Shown: piece after piece, positions 10,662-19,843 of the stretch
Layout: every line of letters starts with the position of its first letter
Numbering within the stretch: position 1 is the stretch's first letter
DNA from: an uncultured Acidimicrobiales bacterium
Lineage (GTDB): Bacteria > Actinomycetota > Acidimicrobiia > Acidimicrobiales > SZUA-35
NCBI GenBank assembly: GCA_938002965.1
Contig: CALKZY010000014.1
Location: 62,001-126,000 of the forward strand
Reading direction: 5' to 3'
Length of the DNA: 64,000 nucleotides
The notes under the pieces: generated by a model
The model's input: the letters and a program-made list of their open reading frames with translations, nothing else
What the model was told of the DNA's origin: nothing
The model's database searches: none
Made by a program: the position numbers and the translations under genes

Positions 10662-11135
10662 GTGAATTCGGTCATTTACGTCTGCTTCCGCCGAGGCCGC
10701 TTGCGTTTCTTGGCCTTGGCGACGCTGCCCGCCCGACGTGACGAGACCGCCGGTTTGCGGGTTGCCTTTCGCCGACTGGCGGTGTTGGTCACTGGGGCTG
10801 ACGAGGTCCCCCTGTGGCTGGGGCGCACGCGGCGTAACGCCAGCCAAGACCAGTTCCTGGCCCTAGCGGTGCGAGACCGTGGGTGTGTGTTGTGCCAAGC
10901 CGGGATCGACCGGTGCGTGGCTCATCACCTAATGCCCTGGTCCGCCGCTGGGCGGGGTCTAACCGATGTCAACCAGATGACCCTGCTCTGTCAGCGTTGT
11001 CACCGAGGTCTCCACCACCGAAATCACACGCTGTACCAAGCTGGATCACCCAGTGGACGCAAAGTCTGGGCCACCCGACCGGCCACGCCGAGAGAAACCC
11101 CTGCCGCTCCGCCCCGATACCGCCAGCGAGAATAA
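10662..11135 (+). pseudogene. C-terminal fragment of a DUF222/13E12-type HNH endonuclease
   Basis: The frame encodes 157 residues. From about residue 37 it matches the C-terminal part of DUF222-HNH proteins: VTGADEVPLWLGRTRRNAS, then an HNH module with C75, C78, H88-H89 (CVAHHLMPWSA) and LLCQRCHRGLHH. The roughly 250-residue DUF222 domain that normally precedes it is missing, and the first 35 residues look like filler. Family members are abundant, often degenerate proteins of actinobacterial genomes. The zinc and HNH residues are intact, so a small active nuclease cannot be excluded, but a truncated relic is more likely. Confidence 0.6.
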
Positions 11136-11186
11136 GCCACTGACTCGACTCGCAGCCACTAGACCTTGTCCGGAGCAAACCGAGCG

Positions 11187-12620
11187 CTACTGCTCCGGAA
11201 TGACGATCTCCACCCGGCGATTCTGGGCCCGGCCCGACGGTGAATCCTCACCATCAGGTGATTCGTTGGCGGCCACCGGCTGCGACTCGCCCACGCCATC
11301 AACCTCGGTGGCAACCGTGAGGCCAGCTGTCAGAAGGGCACTGTTCACCGCTTCGGCTCGGGCCAAAGACAACGTCATGTTGGCTTCCTCGCTGCCGACC
11401 GAATCGGTGTGGCCCACCACCTGAACTGGTTTGCCTACGGTCTCCACCGCTTCAACCACCTCGGCAATAACGGCCGCCGAATCCTCCAACAGCGTGGCCG
11501 AACCGAAGCCGAAGAGCAGAGCCGAATCGAACCGGATAACCGTGGCGCATGGGGGAGCGAGCGACCCTAGTCGGCCCAACGACGGAAACTCATCAGCCAC
11601 GGCAAAGCGAGGAGCCTCGGGCAGCACAATGGCCTGACCGGCACCGTCACCCAAACCAAGGCCGTCAGAGTCGAACTCGAACCCACCGCTGGACAAGCCG
11701 GAAACCGAGTACGAACCCGAGCCGTCAGGGTCGACAACCAATTCACTACGTCGAGACGACGCCACCTGATTTACCAGCCAGCCACCACTGGCCAGGACCT
11801 CAATTGTGGTCACCAGTCCATCGGCGGCGCTGCGATGGTAGTACTGTCCCGACCCGTCAGCCTGCGCATCGATGGTCAGTAAGCCGTCGCCTACCTCCAA
11901 GTAGTACTCGCCCGATCCGTCAGGCTTCAAGCGAACCGTTTCCAACTGCTCGTTGTCGTCAGAGAAGTACTCGCCCGAGCCATCGTCAGCAACAGAAATG
12001 GTGGTCAGCGCCGAACCCTGTTCGTTGGTGTACACCCCGGCCCCGTCAGGCTCAACCTGGATGGTCACCAGGCCCCCGGAAGTGGAGTCGTAGAACTGGC
12101 CCGAACCGTCGGCCTCAACGTCCAACGAGACCAAGCCCTGGCCGGACTCTTCCCGGTACGTACCGGAGCCGTCCTCCTCGATGTCGAACACATCATCACC
12201 GGTATTGGAACCGCTGTAGACCAATGCCCCCTCGTCGGCGCAGCTGACCGAAACCAACTCCACCCCGCTCTCGGGGGCGACCAAGTCGCCCAACTGCGCA
12301 GCGACGATGTCGCCGGTGCTGTTCAACACCGAAATGTCGGGAAGCGCCACCGGGGGGATCGGCGGTAACACGATCTCGATCAGCTCCAGGCCGGATAGAT
12401 CGGCTGGCTGGGAAGAGTCTGCGTCACCGTCGTCGTCGCCAGCGCCGCCAGCCTTGGGCTCGACAGTCTCGGCTTCGTCTTCGGCTTGGCTGAAAGAAAG
12501 CGCAGGAGCGTCAACCGCCTCGCTCTGCATGGCTGGAGGCTCGGCGGGCGTCGAGGCACAACCGGAAACAAACACGAGCGCAGCCAAAAGGCTGACCGCA
12601 CTGGATCGAGACGTCAACAC
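11187..12620 (-). CDS. OmpA-domain lipoprotein with DGSG repeats
   Basis: The start at GTG 12620 is chosen because GGAGGG sits 4-5 bases upstream and gives a compact lipoprotein signal with lipobox VSGC (Cys21); an in-frame GTG at 12635 is less likely. The mature 477-residue precursor has an acidic linker. About six 21-23 residue repeats follow between roughly residues 145 and 290, each with D-G-S/A-G followed by an aromatic (DGSGQFYD, DGSGEYYLEV). The C-terminal 110 residues are an OmpA peptidoglycan-binding domain (VVGHTDSVGSEEAN, SPSGRAQNRRVEI). Role inferred: tethering membrane to cell wall. The repeats could form a beta-rich stalk. Confidence 0.85.
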   Translation of the reverse strand: MLTSRSSAVSLLAALVFVSGCASTPAEPPAMQSEAVDAPALSFSQAEDEAETVEPKAGGAGDDDGDADSSQPADLSGLELIEIVLPPIPPVALPDISVLNSTGDIVAAQLGDLVAPESGVELVSVSCADEGALVYSGSNTGDDVFDIEEDGSGTYREESGQGLVSLDVEADGSGQFYDSTSGGLVTIQVEPDGAGVYTNEQGSALTTISVADDGSGEYFSDDNEQLETVRLKPDGSGEYYLEVGDGLLTIDAQADGSGQYYHRSAADGLVTTIEVLASGGWLVNQVASSRRSELVVDPDGSGSYSVSGLSSGGFEFDSDGLGLGDGAGQAIVLPEAPRFAVADEFPSLGRLGSLAPPCATVIRFDSALLFGFGSATLLEDSAAVIAEVVEAVETVGKPVQVVGHTDSVGSEEANMTLSLARAEAVNSALLTAGLTVATEVDGVGESQPVAANESPDGEDSPSGRAQNRRVEIVIPEQ

Positions 12621-12706
12621 CAAACCCTCCGCCACATGTCAACATCGTAGCTGCCGCCAGACGGCGGACAAGGCCACCCCGGGCAGTGGAGGCGACACAA
12701 CCGGCG

Positions 12707-13426
12707 CTAGATCTTGACCGGAGGGTCAGCGAAACTAGCTCCGGCGGTGACGTCGGCATCCGACATGCCCATCATGGCCTCCAACGCCCTTTGGCTGTAA
12801 CCCATCTGTGGCTTCGAGGGGTCGATGGGAGGCTGAGCTACGCTGCCACCCTCACCGGTATAGGCGGCCGGGTTCCGAAAGCGGTCCAACTCATCTGCGC
12901 TAATGCCCGCCAGCTCAACCACCTCAGGGTCAATCCAGGCGCGCGGGTCAACCAGAGCCTCAGAAGTGGCCACCTCCAACGTCAAACCCTCCGGGCCGGC
13001 GAAGTAGATGGACTGACACATCCCGTGATCAATGTGGCCCATCACGTTCACACCACGGGATCGAATTCGGTCCCGCATAGACAACAACGCCTCCACCGAA
13101 TCCACCCGGAACGCCACATGCTGCATCGTTCCCGGAGCTGACGCACCAGCCCCGCTGCCGGCGTGCGTCACCCCCTGCTTGGCTTCAATGTCGGCATTGG
13201 CCGGCAACTGGACGAACGCCACCGAACATCGATCGTTCAAACGGCAAAAACCGTGCCAGCCGCCCGGTACACCGTGCATCCAGAACAACGCCACCAACTC
13301 CGCTCCCAACACGTCGGTGAAGAACTCGATCTGGGCTTTGATGTCGGCGGTGCTAATAGCCAGGTGATGAACGCCGTTGATCCGAGCGCTGTCTGAAGGC
13401 TCGTTGGTTGAAGCGGGAGCTGTCAT
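12707..13426 (-). CDS. VOC (glyoxalase/dioxygenase) family protein
   Basis: A 239-residue protein with two VOC beta-alpha-beta units. The first begins INGVHHLAISTADIKAQIEF and the second has MQHVAFRVDS and ends with YFAGPEGLTLEVAT, giving the expected His/Glu metal ligands. ATG 13426 is chosen because the upstream in-frame codons do not resemble the family. The substrate cannot be told; glyoxalase I, ring-cleavage dioxygenase and epimerase members share this fold. The stop is 71 bases from the GTG of the OmpA gene, which is on the same strand, so co-transcription is possible. Confidence 0.75.
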   Translation of the reverse strand: MTAPASTNEPSDSARINGVHHLAISTADIKAQIEFFTDVLGAELVALFWMHGVPGGWHGFCRLNDRCSVAFVQLPANADIEAKQGVTHAGSGAGASAPGTMQHVAFRVDSVEALLSMRDRIRSRGVNVMGHIDHGMCQSIYFAGPEGLTLEVATSEALVDPRAWIDPEVVELAGISADELDRFRNPAAYTGEGGSVAQPPIDPSKPQMGYSQRALEAMMGMSDADVTAGASFADPPVKI

Positions 13427-13496
13427 GAAACCAGCAAAGCACAGCTGGCCACGTAGACAAAGACCGAACAAAAACCACCTCAGGCCCCAACCCGGG

Positions 13497-14474
13497 TCAA
13501 TGGCGAGACGCCAACACCTGCTTGGTCAGACGCATCAGCCTGGTTACGTGCCAAATCGCAGCAAACCGTGTTGCCGCCGATGCCAGCACCGACCTCACAC
13601 CCCCAAGATTGGGAATTGCCTTGGCCAACTGTTCCTGTGAAGGGCGTAGCGATGCCAGTGAATCCATTAGCCGAGTGCCGCGAGCCCACTGCAGGCCACC
13701 CCAGTAACCCCGGATCTCCTCCAGTACGGCGCCGGCATCGGGGTTCTCATCGAGAATCCGCTGGAAGACAGCGTCCTCGGCGTCACCGAAACCTTGTCCG
13801 GTGGCGCTTTCGTCATGCACGCGGTAGCTCGTCAACCGCTTGTTGACGTAGTGCAAGCCACAGTTGTGTTTCACCAACTGGTAACTGCACCAGATGTCAT
13901 ACAGCGGCTCAATGTCGGAAGGAACACGCAAGTCCCGAACTGCGTCGGTGCGCAGCACGGCTGCGTATGCCGGTTGCGGCGCATTGTCGACCGCCACCAA
14001 CCGAAGTCCCTCAGCTCGGTCGTACTCCACTGGCCCTGTCGGAGTGCTGTCGCGGCCGGTGCGGGCCGATTCCTGTTCGGTCAACGAGAACCTGGTCTGG
14101 TCGTTCTCGTCGATCAGCCAGAAATCACAATACGACATGGCGATGTCGGGGTCGCCCTTGAGGGGTTCCACCATCTCCTCCAGGAACTGCGGGTGCCATT
14201 TGTCGTCATCATGCAGTGTGGCCAGAAAGGGGGTTTCCACTCGCCGAATCAGATCCAGCCAGTTGCCGGTCGCCCCCAATCCCGGTTGGTTGCGATGGTA
14301 GCGAATACGAGGATCACCACTATCGGCGATCAACCTCTCAGTCACATCGGACTGACTGTCATCGCCGATCAGTACGACGAAGTCTTTCATCGTTTGCGCC
14401 AGAGCCGAATCCAACGCGGTGCCAATGAAGTGGGGTCGATTACAGGTGGGCATCACCACCGAAACCAATGCCAT
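13497..14474 (-). CDS. Family 2 glycosyltransferase
   Basis: A 325-residue GT-A enzyme opening with VSVVMPTCNRPHFIGTALDS, followed by a nucleotide-binding LIGDDSQSD motif at residues 35-43 and a metal-binding HDDD at 88-91. Family knowledge: it transfers a sugar from a nucleotide donor onto a lipid, glycan or protein at the cytoplasmic membrane face. No transmembrane helix is obvious. It stands alone with no polysaccharide cluster nearby, so donor and acceptor cannot be inferred. Confidence 0.85.
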   Translation of the reverse strand: MALVSVVMPTCNRPHFIGTALDSALAQTMKDFVVLIGDDSQSDVTERLIADSGDPRIRYHRNQPGLGATGNWLDLIRRVETPFLATLHDDDKWHPQFLEEMVEPLKGDPDIAMSYCDFWLIDENDQTRFSLTEQESARTGRDSTPTGPVEYDRAEGLRLVAVDNAPQPAYAAVLRTDAVRDLRVPSDIEPLYDIWCSYQLVKHNCGLHYVNKRLTSYRVHDESATGQGFGDAEDAVFQRILDENPDAGAVLEEIRGYWGGLQWARGTRLMDSLASLRPSQEQLAKAIPNLGGVRSVLASAATRFAAIWHVTRLMRLTKQVLASRH

Positions 14475-14631
14475 TTGTTGTTACCTCAAACTGCTCGGGT
14501 CGCCCCCGGTCAGGGTTGCCAGGCCCATAGTAGAAAGTCCAACAGCGCTGACGCTACAGATTTCAACTACAGCTGATACTTCTTCTCCCAATCTCATCGG
14601 CGCCGGTGAGTCGATGGACTAGCTTGAACAG

Positions 14632-15246
14632 GTGCGATTCACTAAGCCGTTCTGGGCCGGAATAGCCGATGGCACCATCACCACCGCGTACCGGTGGTGG
14701 AAACGGCCAACCGTTGTCGCCGGCAGAATCTACCGAACGGGTGGTGGTCGAGTGCTGGTCAAGAGCGTGAAAGAGACCGCGCTCGGAGATATCTCCGCCC
14801 GAAGCTCCAAACAGGCCGGATACAGCGCATTGGATGAACTCCGGAGCTACCTCGGCGAGCAGCCGGCAGATCGAGACCTATATATAGTGCGCTTCGAACT
14901 GACAGCCGAGCCCGATCCCCGCCAAGAACTGGCAGCTGCCACCAACTTGACTAGCGATGACATGGCTGAGATCAATAGGCGGCTGGACCGCTACGACAAC
15001 GCCAGTAGTCACGGAGCGTGGACCCGCCCGACGCTCGAACTGATCGCCCAGCACCCAGGGCGCCGAGCCCCCGACCTGGCCGACATGGTCGGCCGCGAAA
15101 CCCAGCCGTTCAAACTCGACGTCCGCAAGCTCAAAAACATGGGCCTCACTCATAGCCTGCGAATCGGCTACGAACTGTCGCCGCGGGGCAAGAGCTACCT
15201 CGATCTAACGCTCCAGGCCGATTCTCGCCAGGTCGAATCAAAGTGA
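14632..15246 (+). CDS. ASCH/PUA-like domain protein
   Basis: A 204-residue protein from GTG 14632. The N-terminal 90 residues (FWAGIADGTITTAYRWWKRP, then VLVKSV and LYIVRFEL) resemble ASCH domains, small PUA-fold modules thought to bind RNA. The C-terminal part, from about residue 125, reads like a short winged-helix region (ELIAQHPGRRAPDLADMVGR). A role in RNA binding or regulation is inference. The ribosome binding site is weak. The gene ends eight bases before the DUF2510/RDD gene, suggesting a two-gene unit. Confidence 0.55.
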   Translation: MRFTKPFWAGIADGTITTAYRWWKRPTVVAGRIYRTGGGRVLVKSVKETALGDISARSSKQAGYSALDELRSYLGEQPADRDLYIVRFELTAEPDPRQELAAATNLTSDDMAEINRRLDRYDNASSHGAWTRPTLELIAQHPGRRAPDLADMVGRETQPFKLDVRKLKNMGLTHSLRIGYELSPRGKSYLDLTLQADSRQVESK

Positions 15247-15253
15247 GGAAGTG

Positions 15254-15928
15254 ATGGTTGAGCCAAACCAAAGTGCTCAGGCCGCTCAACCGGGCTGGTA
15301 CCCGGCCCAAGGTGATCCCCCGGGAACGCTCAGGTACTGGAACGGTTCGCAGTGGGTTGGAAGTCCGGTACAGGGCACTGCTATTCTACAGTCGGAGCCC
15401 GGAAAATCAGCCACCGCGGCGCTGGAATCACCGGCGGTCGAGTGGTCCACGACCGGCCTGACCCAACCCAATACCAGCTACGCCAGTTGGGGTAGGCGGG
15501 TGGCAGCGGCCTTGATCGACGCGGCGTTACTTGTGCCGCTCACGGTGGGGGCGGGCGCCTTGTTCGCTGCTGCCATCCAAGCCGACAGCGGCTCGGGTGA
15601 AGTGGAATCACCGCTTTGGATGGTGGGTGCCCTTGTCTTTTTGAGCATCTTTGTGGTGGCCTTCGTCAACTCCATCGTCATGCACGGGGTCACTGGTCAG
15701 ACCGTCGGCAAGCGGGTGATGAAAACCATGCTCATCGAACAGAGCTCGGGCAAACCGGCCGGTATCGGTCGAGTCTTTGGACGGGGCCTGCTGGCGGTGA
15801 TCGCCGGCAATCTCACTGTTGGCATCTTCACCATCGTCGATCTTCTCTGGCCGCTGTGGGACAACAAGAATCAGCGGATAGCTGACAAGGCGACCAGCAC
15901 AGTGGTGGTAAACAAATCGACCACCTAG
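15254..15928 (+). CDS. DUF2510-RDD family membrane protein
   Basis: A 224-residue protein. The N-terminus carries the DUF2510 motif (QPGWYPAQGDPPG...RYWNGSQW), a short actinobacterial module. An RDD domain follows with transmembrane segments around residues 85-105, 118-140 and 170-195 and the signature SWGRRVAAALIDAALL. Start ATG 15254 has GAGG five bases upstream; GTG 15251 is adjacent. The function of RDD proteins is mostly unknown, with some acting in ion transport. It is the last gene before the ribosomal protein cluster. Confidence 0.75.
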   Translation: MVEPNQSAQAAQPGWYPAQGDPPGTLRYWNGSQWVGSPVQGTAILQSEPGKSATAALESPAVEWSTTGLTQPNTSYASWGRRVAAALIDAALLVPLTVGAGALFAAAIQADSGSGEVESPLWMVGALVFLSIFVVAFVNSIVMHGVTGQTVGKRVMKTMLIEQSSGKPAGIGRVFGRGLLAVIAGNLTVGIFTIVDLLWPLWDNKNQRIADKATSTVVVNKSTT

Positions 15929-15935
15929 CGCAGTC

Positions 15936-15991
15936 TCATAGTTGTAGTGTCACAGTTGTTGGGTCAGAGTTGTTGGGTCAGAGTTGTTGTG
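15936..15991 (+). repeat. Four degenerate 14-bp tandem repeats
   Basis: Four consecutive 14-base units: TCATAGTTGTAGTG, TCACAGTTGTTGGG, TCAGAGTTGTTGGG and TCAGAGTTGTTGTG, followed by a decayed fifth copy (TCATAACTTGTCG). They lie between the stop of the RDD gene and the leader of the ribosomal protein operon. They are too regular to be chance. They may be protein-binding iterons, a slippage array, or a scar of the rearrangement that left rplC without rpsJ upstream. Confidence 0.7.
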
Positions 15992-16058
15992 TCATAACTT
16001 GTCGTAGTTGCGGCCACGCTCGGGGTCACAGTCGGGTGGAACGGTGTTGTAGGAGCGC

Positions 16059-16190
16059 TAGAGTCAACTAGTCCACGTTTTGGGCTTTCGGCGCAGCCGG
16101 AGCAGTTCGAAAGAACACTCGCTCCTTGCCGTGACTGATCCGCCCAAGGAGTAACGACGTCCGTGAAAGGCCTCGGTGTGCCCACCGAGG
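16059..16190 (+). promoter_or_regulatory. Structured leader of the rplC operon
   Basis: The roughly 410 bases before rplC contain no rpsJ. A TAGAGT at 16059-16064 could be a -10 box (weak). Two strong hairpins follow: GGAGC and GCTCC (16099-16103 with 16121-16125) closing an inner GTTC-GAAA-GAAC stem, and an 8-bp perfect stem CCTCGGTG/CACCGAGG with loop TGCC at 16171-16190. Family knowledge: S10 operons are often autoregulated by L4 or another product binding the leader. Such a role here is inference. AAGGAG at 16146 precedes a GTG (16163) in frame with rplC, so part of the leader might be translated. Confidence 0.5.
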
Positions 16191-16342
16191 AACCGCCCGG
16201 CAAAATTGAACCTGCTCCGCCTGAGCCGAAGCGCCCACCCGGTGGAGCCATTCGCGTGAACGGCTACAGAGCTGTGCACTCACTTGAGCGAAAGCCCGGT
16301 GAGGACACGGTGAGCGGCCCTCTGACGGGAAAGAAGATCGAG

Positions 16343-16999
16343 ATGACACAACGTGCTGTTGTCGGCAAAAAAGTCGGCATGACCCAGATCTGGGACGAGA
16401 ACAACCGCATGATTCCGGTGACCGTCCTAGAAGTGACCCCTTGCAGGGTTGTTCAAATCAAGACGCCCGACACCGACGGGTATTCGGCTATCCAGGTGAC
16501 CACGGGCGACCGTGAAGCTGGCAAGCTGAACTCACCCGAAGCCGGGCACTTCGCCAAGGCTGGTGTTGCCCCAGGAAACGGCTTGGTTGAGCTTCGCCTC
16601 GACGACGTTTCTGAGTTCACCATCGGTCACGAGTTCGGAGCGGAAACCTTCGAAGCCGGCGACATGGTTGACGCCGTCGGCATCAGCAAAGGCAAAGGCT
16701 TCGCCGGTGTTATGAAGCGTCACAACTTCGCTGGCCAACGGGCCACCCACGGTGCCCACCTCGTCCACCGCATGCCGGGATCCATTGGCCAGTGCGCCAC
16801 CCCGGCCCGAGTGTTCAAGGGAACAAAGATGGCCGGACGTATGGGTGGCGAGCAAGTAACCGTCCAGAGCCTCAAGATCGTCCAAGCCGACCCGGAGAAG
16901 AACATCGTTCTGGTCCAGGGTTCGGTCCCCGGCCCTAAGGGCGCCCGGGTCGTTGTCCGCAATGCGGTCAAGAAGTCGAGCATGAAAGGTGACGCCTGA
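16343..16999 (+). CDS. rplC: 50S ribosomal protein L3
   Basis: Binds 23S rRNA near the peptidyl transferase centre and is an early assembly protein. The sequence from [17 protein letters not shown] to the C-terminus (218 residues) aligns with the whole family. The conserved core [13 protein letters not shown] and MPGSIGQ is present. The frame stays open upstream: GTG 16310 has GAGG five bases before it and would add 11 residues, and GTG 16163 would add a proline-rich 60 residues. ATG 16343 is chosen by homology; 16310 is a real alternative. First gene of the cluster, overlapping rplD by one base. Confidence 0.95.
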   Translation: MTQRAVVGKKVGMTQIWDENNRMIPVTVLEVTPCRVVQIKTPDTDGYSAIQVTTGDREAGKLNSPEAGHFAKAGVAPGNGLVELRLDDVSEFTIGHEFGAETFEAGDMVDAVGISKGKGFAGVMKRHNFAGQRATHGAHLVHRMPGSIGQCATPARVFKGTKMAGRMGGEQVTVQSLKIVQADPEKNIVLVQGSVPGPKGARVVVRNAVKKSSMKGDA

Positions 17000-17769
17000 T
17001 GCCCAAGGTTTCGGTTAAGACCATGGCCGGCAAGGCCGCCGGCTCCATCGACCTCGACGAAGAGACGTTTGGTATCGAGCCAAACGTCCCCGTCATGCAC
17101 CAGGTCGTCAACGCCCAGCTGGCCGCACGTCGTGCCGGCACCCACAGCACCAAGACCCGCTCTGAGGTTCGTGGTGGCGGTGCCAAGCCCTGGCGTCAGA
17201 AAGGCACTGGCCGTGCCCGAGCCGGCTCCAGTCGCTCACCCATCTGGGTTGGTGGTGGTATCGCCCACGGCCCCAAGCCTCGTGACTACTCCGAGCGCAC
17301 CAACAAGAAGATGATCAAGCTCGCTCTGCGCTCAGCCCTGTCGGATCGTGCAGCCGAAGACAAGATCGTGGTCTTCGACGCATGGGGCTTCGAGGCTCCT
17401 AGCACCAAGGCGGCCAAGGCCGCGCTGGCCGCTGCCGGTGTTGAAGGCAAAGCGCTGGTGGTTGTCGGTCGAGAAGACGACGACGCCGCCAAGAGCTTCC
17501 GCAACCTGCCGGAAGTACACGTTCTCATCGCCGACCAGCTCAACTGCTACGACGTACTGGTTAGCGACTTCCTGGTGTTCGCCAAAGACACCGTGCCGGT
17601 CGTCAAGGCGCCTACCAAGCGGCCCAAGACGGCTCGATCAACCGGTCCGGCCGTAGCTGTTCCGGTAGCAACCGCCACCGTCGAACCTCAGTCCGACGGA
17701 CTGCCCGACTCCGTCACTGAGGCTCCAGCAGCCCCGGTTGACGCCCCTCAGAATGAGGAGGAGGAGTAA
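16999..17769 (+). CDS. rplD: 50S ribosomal protein L4, with C-terminal tail
   Basis: Primary 23S rRNA binder that lines the exit tunnel and in many bacteria autoregulates the S10 operon. The L4 signature [20 protein letters not shown] and the [19 protein letters not shown] loop are intact. At 256 residues it is about 50 longer than usual; the extra part is a C-terminal Ala/Pro/Glu tail after about residue 200 ending in EEEE. Starts at the last base of rplC and ends at the A of the rplW start codon, so translation is probably coupled. Confidence 0.97.
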   Translation: MPKVSVKTMAGKAAGSIDLDEETFGIEPNVPVMHQVVNAQLAARRAGTHSTKTRSEVRGGGAKPWRQKGTGRARAGSSRSPIWVGGGIAHGPKPRDYSERTNKKMIKLALRSALSDRAAEDKIVVFDAWGFEAPSTKAAKAALAAAGVEGKALVVVGREDDDAAKSFRNLPEVHVLIADQLNCYDVLVSDFLVFAKDTVPVVKAPTKRPKTARSTGPAVAVPVATATVEPQSDGLPDSVTEAPAAPVDAPQNEEEE

Positions 17770-18062
17770 TGAAAGATCCTCAGGACGTAATCATCGAGCC
17801 GGTCGTATCGGAGAAATCCTACGTCACCGCCGAAGATCACAACGCCTACACCTTCATCGTCGCTCCGAGCGCTTCCAAGCCAGAGATCAGCGATGCCGTC
17901 GAAGCTCTCTTCGATGGGGTGAAAGTAGCCAAAGTCAACACTCTGGTCCGTAAAGGTAAGCGGGTTCGCAATCGTCGTACCAACACGATGAGCAGCCGAG
18001 TTACCACCAAACGGGCAATCGTCACCCTCGCCGAGGGTGAAATCGACATCTACGGAAACTGA
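17769..18062 (+). CDS. rplW: 50S ribosomal protein L23
   Basis: A 97-residue protein of normal length that sits at the tunnel exit and docks trigger factor and SRP. Conserved features include [12 protein letters not shown] at the N-terminus, the [14 protein letters not shown] strand and the basic loop [13 protein letters not shown]. The ATG overlaps the rplD stop, and rplB begins seven bases after its stop. Confidence 0.97.
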   Translation: MKDPQDVIIEPVVSEKSYVTAEDHNAYTFIVAPSASKPEISDAVEALFDGVKVAKVNTLVRKGKRVRNRRTNTMSSRVTTKRAIVTLAEGEIDIYGN

Positions 18063-18069
18063 GGCAGCT

Positions 18070-18906
18070 ATGGGTATCCGTAAACGCAAGCCGACAAGCC
18101 CCGGGCGCCGGTTCCAAACCAGCTCGGACTTCTCCGATATCACAACCGATTCTCCGGAGAAGTCGCTGCTGGCCAAGCAGCACAGCACCGGTGGTCGCAA
18201 CAATCACGGTCGCAAGACGGCCCGTCACCGCGGAGGTGGCCACAAGCGCCGCTACCGAGTGATTGATTTCCGTCGCACCAAAGACGGAGTGCCGGCCAAG
18301 GTCGCCTCCATCGAGTACGACCCGAACCGCAACGCTCGCATTGCTCTGCTCAATTACCGCGATGGCGCCAAGGCCTACATCTTGGCCCCCCGTGGCCTGA
18401 CCGTAGGTGACATGGTGGAATCCGGCCAAGGAGCCGACATTCGCCCGGGCAACGCTCTCCCGATCCGCTACATCCCGGTCGGTACTGTTATTCACGCCGT
18501 CGAGCTGCAGCCCGGTGGCGGAGCCAAGCTCGGCCGTTCAGCCGGTACCAGCGTTCAGTTGGTGGCGAAGGAAGGGGCGAACGCAACCTTGCGTCTGCCC
18601 TCAACCGAAATGCGTCGAGTCTCAATCGACTGTCGGGCCACGGTCGGTGAAGTCGGCAATGCCGAAGCCGAGCTGGTCAAGATCGGCAAAGCCGGTCGTT
18701 CCCGTTGGAAGGGCAAGCGCCCACAGACCCGCGGTGTGGCCATGAACCCGGTCGACCATCCCCACGGTGGTGGTGAAGGTAAGACTTCGGGTGGTCGCCA
18801 CCCGGTATCGCCCTGGGGTCAACCCGAGGGTCGCACCCGTAAGAAGGGGAAGAAGTCAGATGATCTCATCGTGCGTCGTCGTCGCACCCGCGGTGGTCGG
18901 AGGTAG
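18070..18906 (+). CDS. rplB: 50S ribosomal protein L2
   Basis: Universal protein needed for subunit association and peptidyl transferase assembly. The start [20 protein letters not shown] is typical and the length (278) is normal. The highly conserved [16 protein letters not shown] containing the functional His is present, with the basic C-terminus [13 protein letters not shown] 18070 is preferred over an upstream in-frame codon that would overlap rplW. Confidence 0.98.
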   Translation: MGIRKRKPTSPGRRFQTSSDFSDITTDSPEKSLLAKQHSTGGRNNHGRKTARHRGGGHKRRYRVIDFRRTKDGVPAKVASIEYDPNRNARIALLNYRDGAKAYILAPRGLTVGDMVESGQGADIRPGNALPIRYIPVGTVIHAVELQPGGGAKLGRSAGTSVQLVAKEGANATLRLPSTEMRRVSIDCRATVGEVGNAEAELVKIGKAGRSRWKGKRPQTRGVAMNPVDHPHGGGEGKTSGGRHPVSPWGQPEGRTRKKGKKSDDLIVRRRRTRGGRR

Positions 18907-18908
18907 TC

Positions 18909-19187
18909 ATGCCACGCAGTCTTAAGAAGGGTCCTTTCGTCGACGACCATCTGTTGAAGAAGGTCGACGAACTCAACACCAAGAGCGAGAAGCGGGTCAT
19001 CAAGACCTGGTCTCGTCGCTCGACAATCATCCCCGACATGGTGGGTCACACCATTGCCGTGCATGACGGTCGCAAGCACGTCCCGGTGTACATCACCGAG
19101 TCCATGGTGGGCCACAAGCTCGGTGAGTTCTCACCGACTCGTACCTTTAAGTTCCACGCTGGCCAGGAGCGGGGAGGTCGTCGCTGA
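18909..19187 (+). CDS. rpsS: 30S ribosomal protein S19
   Basis: 92-residue head protein that forms a complex with S13 and contacts the A-site tRNA. The sequence [19 protein letters not shown] and the core [17 protein letters not shown] are diagnostic. Starts two bases after rplB and overlaps rplV by one base. Confidence 0.98.
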   Translation: MPRSLKKGPFVDDHLLKKVDELNTKSEKRVIKTWSRRSTIIPDMVGHTIAVHDGRKHVPVYITESMVGHKLGEFSPTRTFKFHAGQERGGRR

Positions 19188-19843
19188 TGGCCGCCGCTAC
19201 CGAAGACACAGCAGTGGACTCAGGGGCACGCCCCGGTGCGCGAGCTCACGTCAAGTTTGTTCGCATGTCGGCCTCCAAGGTCCGGTTGGTCCTCAACCTG
19301 ATCCGAGGCAAGTCAATCGGCGAGGCCCTGGAAATCTTGGACTTCTCCGAGCGGCTGGCTGCACAAGAGGTCCGCAAGGCCCTGGTTTCGGCCGTGGCCA
19401 ATGCTGGCCACAACGAAGATATTCCGGCTGAAGAACTCTATGTTTCCGCCTGCTTCGCCGATCAAGGACCGAGCCTTCGTCGCTTCCGCCCGCGGGCACG
19501 CGGCCGCGCCGGTCGCATCGAGAAGCAGACCTGCCACATCACGGTCGAAGTGAGCCGCTACACCGACGACGAGATCTCCGACCGGTCATCTCGGATGGAG
19601 CTCAAGGAAAAGAACCGCTCCACCCGTCGTAACAAGACTAAGGCTGGCGGTGGCGATCGGTCCAAGCGAGTGGCCAAATCCAAAGCTGCCGACGACGTCG
19701 CTGAAGAAGCCGTCGAAGAGAGCGCAGAAGAGGTCGCCGCAGACGCTACGGAGGAGACGGCCGCAGTGGCCGCCGCCGCAGCCGACCCGGTTGACGCATC
19801 CGACGCACCCGAAGCAGCAGCCGCTGACGGGGAGGAAGAATAA
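19187..19843 (+). CDS. rplV: 50S ribosomal protein L22, with long acidic tail
   Basis: The L22 core spans residues 15-125 ([38 protein letters not shown]) and lines the exit tunnel with L4. A 90-residue C-terminal extension follows: first basic ([20 protein letters not shown]), then Ala/Glu/Asp-rich ending DGEEE. Family members are usually 110-130 residues, so this is nearly double. The frame runs without interruption into the rpsC start (one-base overlap), so the tail is real coding sequence. Confidence 0.95.
   Translation: MAAATEDTAVDSGARPGARAHVKFVRMSASKVRLVLNLIRGKSIGEALEILDFSERLAAQEVRKALVSAVANAGHNEDIPAEELYVSACFADQGPSLRRFRPRARGRAGRIEKQTCHITVEVSRYTDDEISDRSSRMELKEKNRSTRRNKTKAGGGDRSKRVAKSKAADDVAEEAVEESAEEVAADATEETAAVAAAAADPVDASDAPEAAAADGEEE

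Noticed and set aside
10675..10790. Lys/Arg-rich open stretch on the minus strand (RRKATRKPAV...AKAKKRKRPRRKQT)
   Set aside because: It looks like a histone-like tail but has no start or upstream domain, and it is antisense to the HNH fragment; composition artefact is likely.
16163..16342. Remnant of rpsJ (S10) before rplC
   Set aside because: No S10 motif in any frame; the proline-rich sequence does not resemble S10's C-terminus.
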